Assembly: GCF_050717535.1 (NCBI RefSeq)
Contig: NZ_JBOITM010000077.1
Coordinates: 1 to 64,000, forward strand
DNA: 64,000 bases
From: Clostridium_AD sp050717535
GTDB lineage: Bacteria; Bacillota; Clostridia; Clostridiales; Clostridiaceae
Reading direction: 5' to 3'
The notes beneath the pieces were generated by a model. That model was not told where the DNA came from. It saw only the letters and a program-made list of their open reading frames with translations, and did no database searches. The translations under genes and the position numbers were made by a program. Below, piece after piece: positions 61,521 through 64,000 of the stretch (positions are counted from its first letter, which is position 1; the number at the start of each line of letters is the position of its first letter).

Positions 61521-63026
61521 ATGGCTAACATAATACCTCTACTTGAGATGAAAAATGTTTCAAAATCCTTTCCAGGAGTAAAAGCACTAGAAGATGTTAG
61601 ATTAGAGGCTTATAGTGGAGAAGTTCTAGCTCTACTGGGAGAGAATGGAGCGGGTAAATCTACTTTAATGAAAATTTTAAGTGGGGTCTATCATAAGGAT
61701 ACAGGAAGCATTTTTATCCAAGGTTCAGAAGTAGATATAAAAGGGATAAAGGATGCTGAAAAACATGGAATTGCAATTATTCATCAAGAACTAAGTCTTC
61801 TTCCTAATTTAAGCATATGGGAAAATATATTCTTAGGTAATGAAGGATTTAATGGATTAACAAGAAGAATAAATAAAAAAGAATTAAAAGAAAAATCAGA
61901 AAGCTTACTTAAAGATATCGGGTTTAGTATTGGCGTAGATACCTTAGTCAAAGATTTGAATGTAGGTGAAAAGCAACTAATAGAGATTGCAAAAGCACTT
62001 TCCAAAAATTCAAAAATAATAATAATGGATGAGCCCACAACGGCATTAACTGATGTTGAAACGGATAATCTTTTTAAAGTAATTGCTAAGCTCAAAAGCG
62101 ATAACATGAGTATTGTGTACATATCTCATAGAATGGATGAAATTTTTAGAATTTGTGATAGGATAACAGTTTTAAGAGATGGTAAATATATTGGTGGGGT
62201 TAAAACAAACGAAATTACTAAAGATGATTTAATATCAATGATGGTTGGTAGAAAACTAGAGGAACAGTTTCCATACAGAAAGTCATCTAATGAACACACT
62301 ATTCTTAAAGTCCAGAACTTAACCTTCGATAAAAAAGTATGCGATATTAGCTTCGAAGCAAAAGGTGGAGAAATCTTAGGTTTTTCAGGTCTAATGGGTT
62401 CAGGTCGGACAGAAATGGCAAAAACTATATTTGGAGAGTATAAAAAATCATCAGGTAAAATAATTATTGATGGTGAAGAAGTTAGTATTTGTTCCCCAAA
62501 AGATTCTATAGAAAAAGGAATTTGCTATCTTTCTGAAGATAGGAAACAAGAAGGGCTTATTTTAGGTATGTCAGTAGGAAGTAATATGACCTTAGCCAAC
62601 CTTAAAAAATATGAAAATGGCACTAAACGTATAAATAAAGTAGAAGAAGCTAAGGAAGTCCAAGAGTATATAAAGAAACTTTCCATAAAAACTCCAAGTG
62701 CAGACCAGTTAATTAAATATTTAAGTGGAGGAAATCAGCAAAAGGTTATATTAGCTAAATGGCTTATGCTTGCTCCTAAAGTATTGATCATAGATGAGCC
62801 AACTAGAGGAATAGATGTAGGTGCTAAGAAGGAAATCTATGATGTTTTAAATGAATTAAAGGCTATGGGTAAAGCAATTATTATGATATCCTCTGATATG
62901 ACTGAAATACTAGGCATATGCGATAGAGTTTTAATCATGCACGAAGGAGAAATATCTGGTGAGCTATCTAGGGAAGAAGCTTCACAAGAATCAATAATGA
63001 AATATGCAGTAGGCATAAAAAATTAA
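61521..63026 (+). CDS. rbsA: ribose ABC transporter ATP-binding protein
   Basis: Tandem-ATPase sugar importer subunit of 501 residues. The first domain has Walker A GENGAGKST and IIMDEPTTAL; the second has GLMGSGRTEMAK as degenerate Walker A, LSGGNQQKVILAKWL and LIIDEPTRGIDVG. This is the typical RbsA/MglA form. AAGGAGG precedes ATG. The fold is complete. Confidence 0.97.
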   Translation: MANIIPLLEMKNVSKSFPGVKALEDVRLEAYSGEVLALLGENGAGKSTLMKILSGVYHKDTGSIFIQGSEVDIKGIKDAEKHGIAIIHQELSLLPNLSIWENIFLGNEGFNGLTRRINKKELKEKSESLLKDIGFSIGVDTLVKDLNVGEKQLIEIAKALSKNSKIIIMDEPTTALTDVETDNLFKVIAKLKSDNMSIVYISHRMDEIFRICDRITVLRDGKYIGGVKTNEITKDDLISMMVGRKLEEQFPYRKSSNEHTILKVQNLTFDKKVCDISFEAKGGEILGFSGLMGSGRTEMAKTIFGEYKKSSGKIIIDGEEVSICSPKDSIEKGICYLSEDRKQEGLILGMSVGSNMTLANLKKYENGTKRINKVEEAKEVQEYIKKLSIKTPSADQLIKYLSGGNQQKVILAKWLMLAPKVLIIDEPTRGIDVGAKKEIYDVLNELKAMGKAIIMISSDMTEILGICDRVLIMHEGEISGELSREEASQESIMKYAVGIKN

Positions 63027-63067
63027 ATGCTTAATTAAAAACTATCAGCCAGAAGGGAGCTTTTATT

Positions 63068-63997
63068 TTGAAAACAAATTTAAAGAGTTTAGTTATAAAG
63101 TATAAATCACTAATAGGTCTTTTGATATTATGCATAGCTATATCGATTATTACACCTAGATTTTTAAGCTATGGAAATATTAAAAATGTGCTTACACAAG
63201 TTTCAGTAAATGCAGTTATAGCTGTAGGAATGTCTTTTGTAATTCTTACAGGAGGTATTGATTTATCAGTAGGATCTATACTTGCAGTCAGTGCTGCTGC
63301 TGCCGCAAGTATAATGAAGTCTACAGGTAATATATATCTATCAATAATAGTAGCGTTAGCTATTGGTTGCGCAATAGGATTTATAAATGGTTTTCTTGTT
63401 TCAAAAGGTAAAATACAAGCTTTCATTGTTACATTAGCTACAATGACTATCTTTAGAGGCATAACTTATGTGTATACAAATGGTACTCCTATCTCGGGAC
63501 TAGGACAAAATTTTTCTGGCATAGGGAATAAAATGATTTTAGGGTTACCAATACCAGTTGTAATTATGGTTATAGTTTTAGGTATAGCATATTATGTTTT
63601 AAGTCAAACTAGATATGGTAGATATCTTTATGCACTTGGCGGAAATGAAGATTCGGCAAGATTATCAGGTATTAATACAGATAAGGTTAAAACCCTTGTA
63701 TATGTTATCTGCGGCGCAACAGCAGCCTTAAGCGGAATAATTGTTACAAGTAGAATAGGGTCAGCATCTCCAAATGCTGGAGTAGGGTTTGAACTAGATG
63801 CTATTGCAGCTGTTGTAGTGGGTGGAATTTCACTATCCGGCGGAGAGGGAAGCGTAGTAGGTACTATAATAGGTGCTTTAATAATAGGTGTACTAAGTAA
63901 TGGATTAAATCTTGTAAATGTGTCTCCTTTTTATCAAGCAATAGTTAAGGGCTTAGTTATTTTACTAGCAGTAATGATTAAAAGAAAAGAAAAATAA
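63068..63997 (+). CDS. rbsC: ribose ABC transporter permease
   Basis: Membrane permease with about ten helices, 309 residues. GGIDLSVGSILAVSAAAAA, the EAA-like GGNEDSARLSGINTDKVK and VVGGISLSGGEGSVVGTIIGALIIGVLSNGLNL are RbsC hallmarks. It starts at TTG with GAAGGGAGC upstream. The operon continues beyond the window, where rbsB (binding protein) is expected. Confidence 0.96.
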   Translation: MKTNLKSLVIKYKSLIGLLILCIAISIITPRFLSYGNIKNVLTQVSVNAVIAVGMSFVILTGGIDLSVGSILAVSAAAAASIMKSTGNIYLSIIVALAIGCAIGFINGFLVSKGKIQAFIVTLATMTIFRGITYVYTNGTPISGLGQNFSGIGNKMILGLPIPVVIMVIVLGIAYYVLSQTRYGRYLYALGGNEDSARLSGINTDKVKTLVYVICGATAALSGIIVTSRIGSASPNAGVGFELDAIAAVVVGGISLSGGEGSVVGTIIGALIIGVLSNGLNLVNVSPFYQAIVKGLVILLAVMIKRKEK

Positions 63998-64000
63998 AAC

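Overview
The window is AT-rich, densely coding DNA from an endospore-forming, anaerobic member of the Firmicutes, most likely Clostridium in the strict sense. The support is a sigma-G gene, an alpha/beta-type small acid-soluble spore protein, a selenocysteine-containing HesB-like protein, several radical SAM enzymes, acetate kinase, consensus AGGAGG-type ribosome binding sites and strong intrinsic terminators. I saw no rRNA gene, tRNA gene or CRISPR array.

Layout. 1-5.6 kb: the 3' end of a group II intron inside a BceB-like permease gene, an alpha/beta hydrolase, an IS4-type transposase remnant, a PadR regulator with a membrane partner, a 19-residue membrane microprotein, a racemase remnant and a HesB-like selenoprotein. 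5.8-12.1 kb: cobalamin adenosyltransferase, L,D-transpeptidase, a GNAT protein, then a sporulation cluster (sigG, a SASP gene and a small Asn/Gln-rich protein, each behind a sigma-F/G-type promoter), then a polysaccharide deacetylase. 12.2-24.9 kb: RNase Z, Ogt, a two-gene putative DNA repair operon with a LexA-type box, acetate kinase, a DUF4317 protein, NudC, a PRPP synthetase paralogue, DeoD and a DUF2804 protein. 25-26.5 kb: a large candidate structured RNA, a transporter remnant and two small genes. 26.5-42.5 kb: MATE and MFS transporters, a secreted pullulanase, hydrolases, a TRM11-like methyltransferase, DegV, a YgiQ radical SAM protein, and several hypothetical and small membrane proteins. 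42.6-49.2 kb: a maltose/alpha-glucan module (maltose phosphorylase, beta-phosphoglucomutase, LacI regulator, cytoplasmic pullulanase). 49.3-59.7 kb: metallophosphoesterase, a 22-residue peptide gene, YwbE, nitroreductase, a TtcA-like protein, a MacAB-like efflux system, an ArsC-like protein and BioY. 60.1-64 kb: the ribose operon rbsKDAC, which continues past the window.

How the genes work together. The secreted pullulanase (28.1 kb) would debranch alpha-glucans outside the cell. The cytoplasmic pullulanase, maltose phosphorylase and beta-phosphoglucomutase would turn imported oligosaccharides into glucose and glucose 6-phosphate. LacI-type dyads lie between the divergent regulator and phosphorylase genes, and a perfect dyad of the same type lies inside the signal-peptide codons of the distant secreted pullulanase, suggesting one regulon. 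The 8.9-10.9 kb cluster forms a small forespore regulon.

The most unusual content is non-coding. Three gene-free stretches (about 19.95-20.32, 25.01-25.46 and 34.50-34.76 kb) contain nested helices. The first two also end in intrinsic terminators. The 25-kb one is closed by a perfect 14-bp terminal helix and is the best candidate for an undescribed large RNA. Several microproteins with excellent ribosome binding sites are also present.
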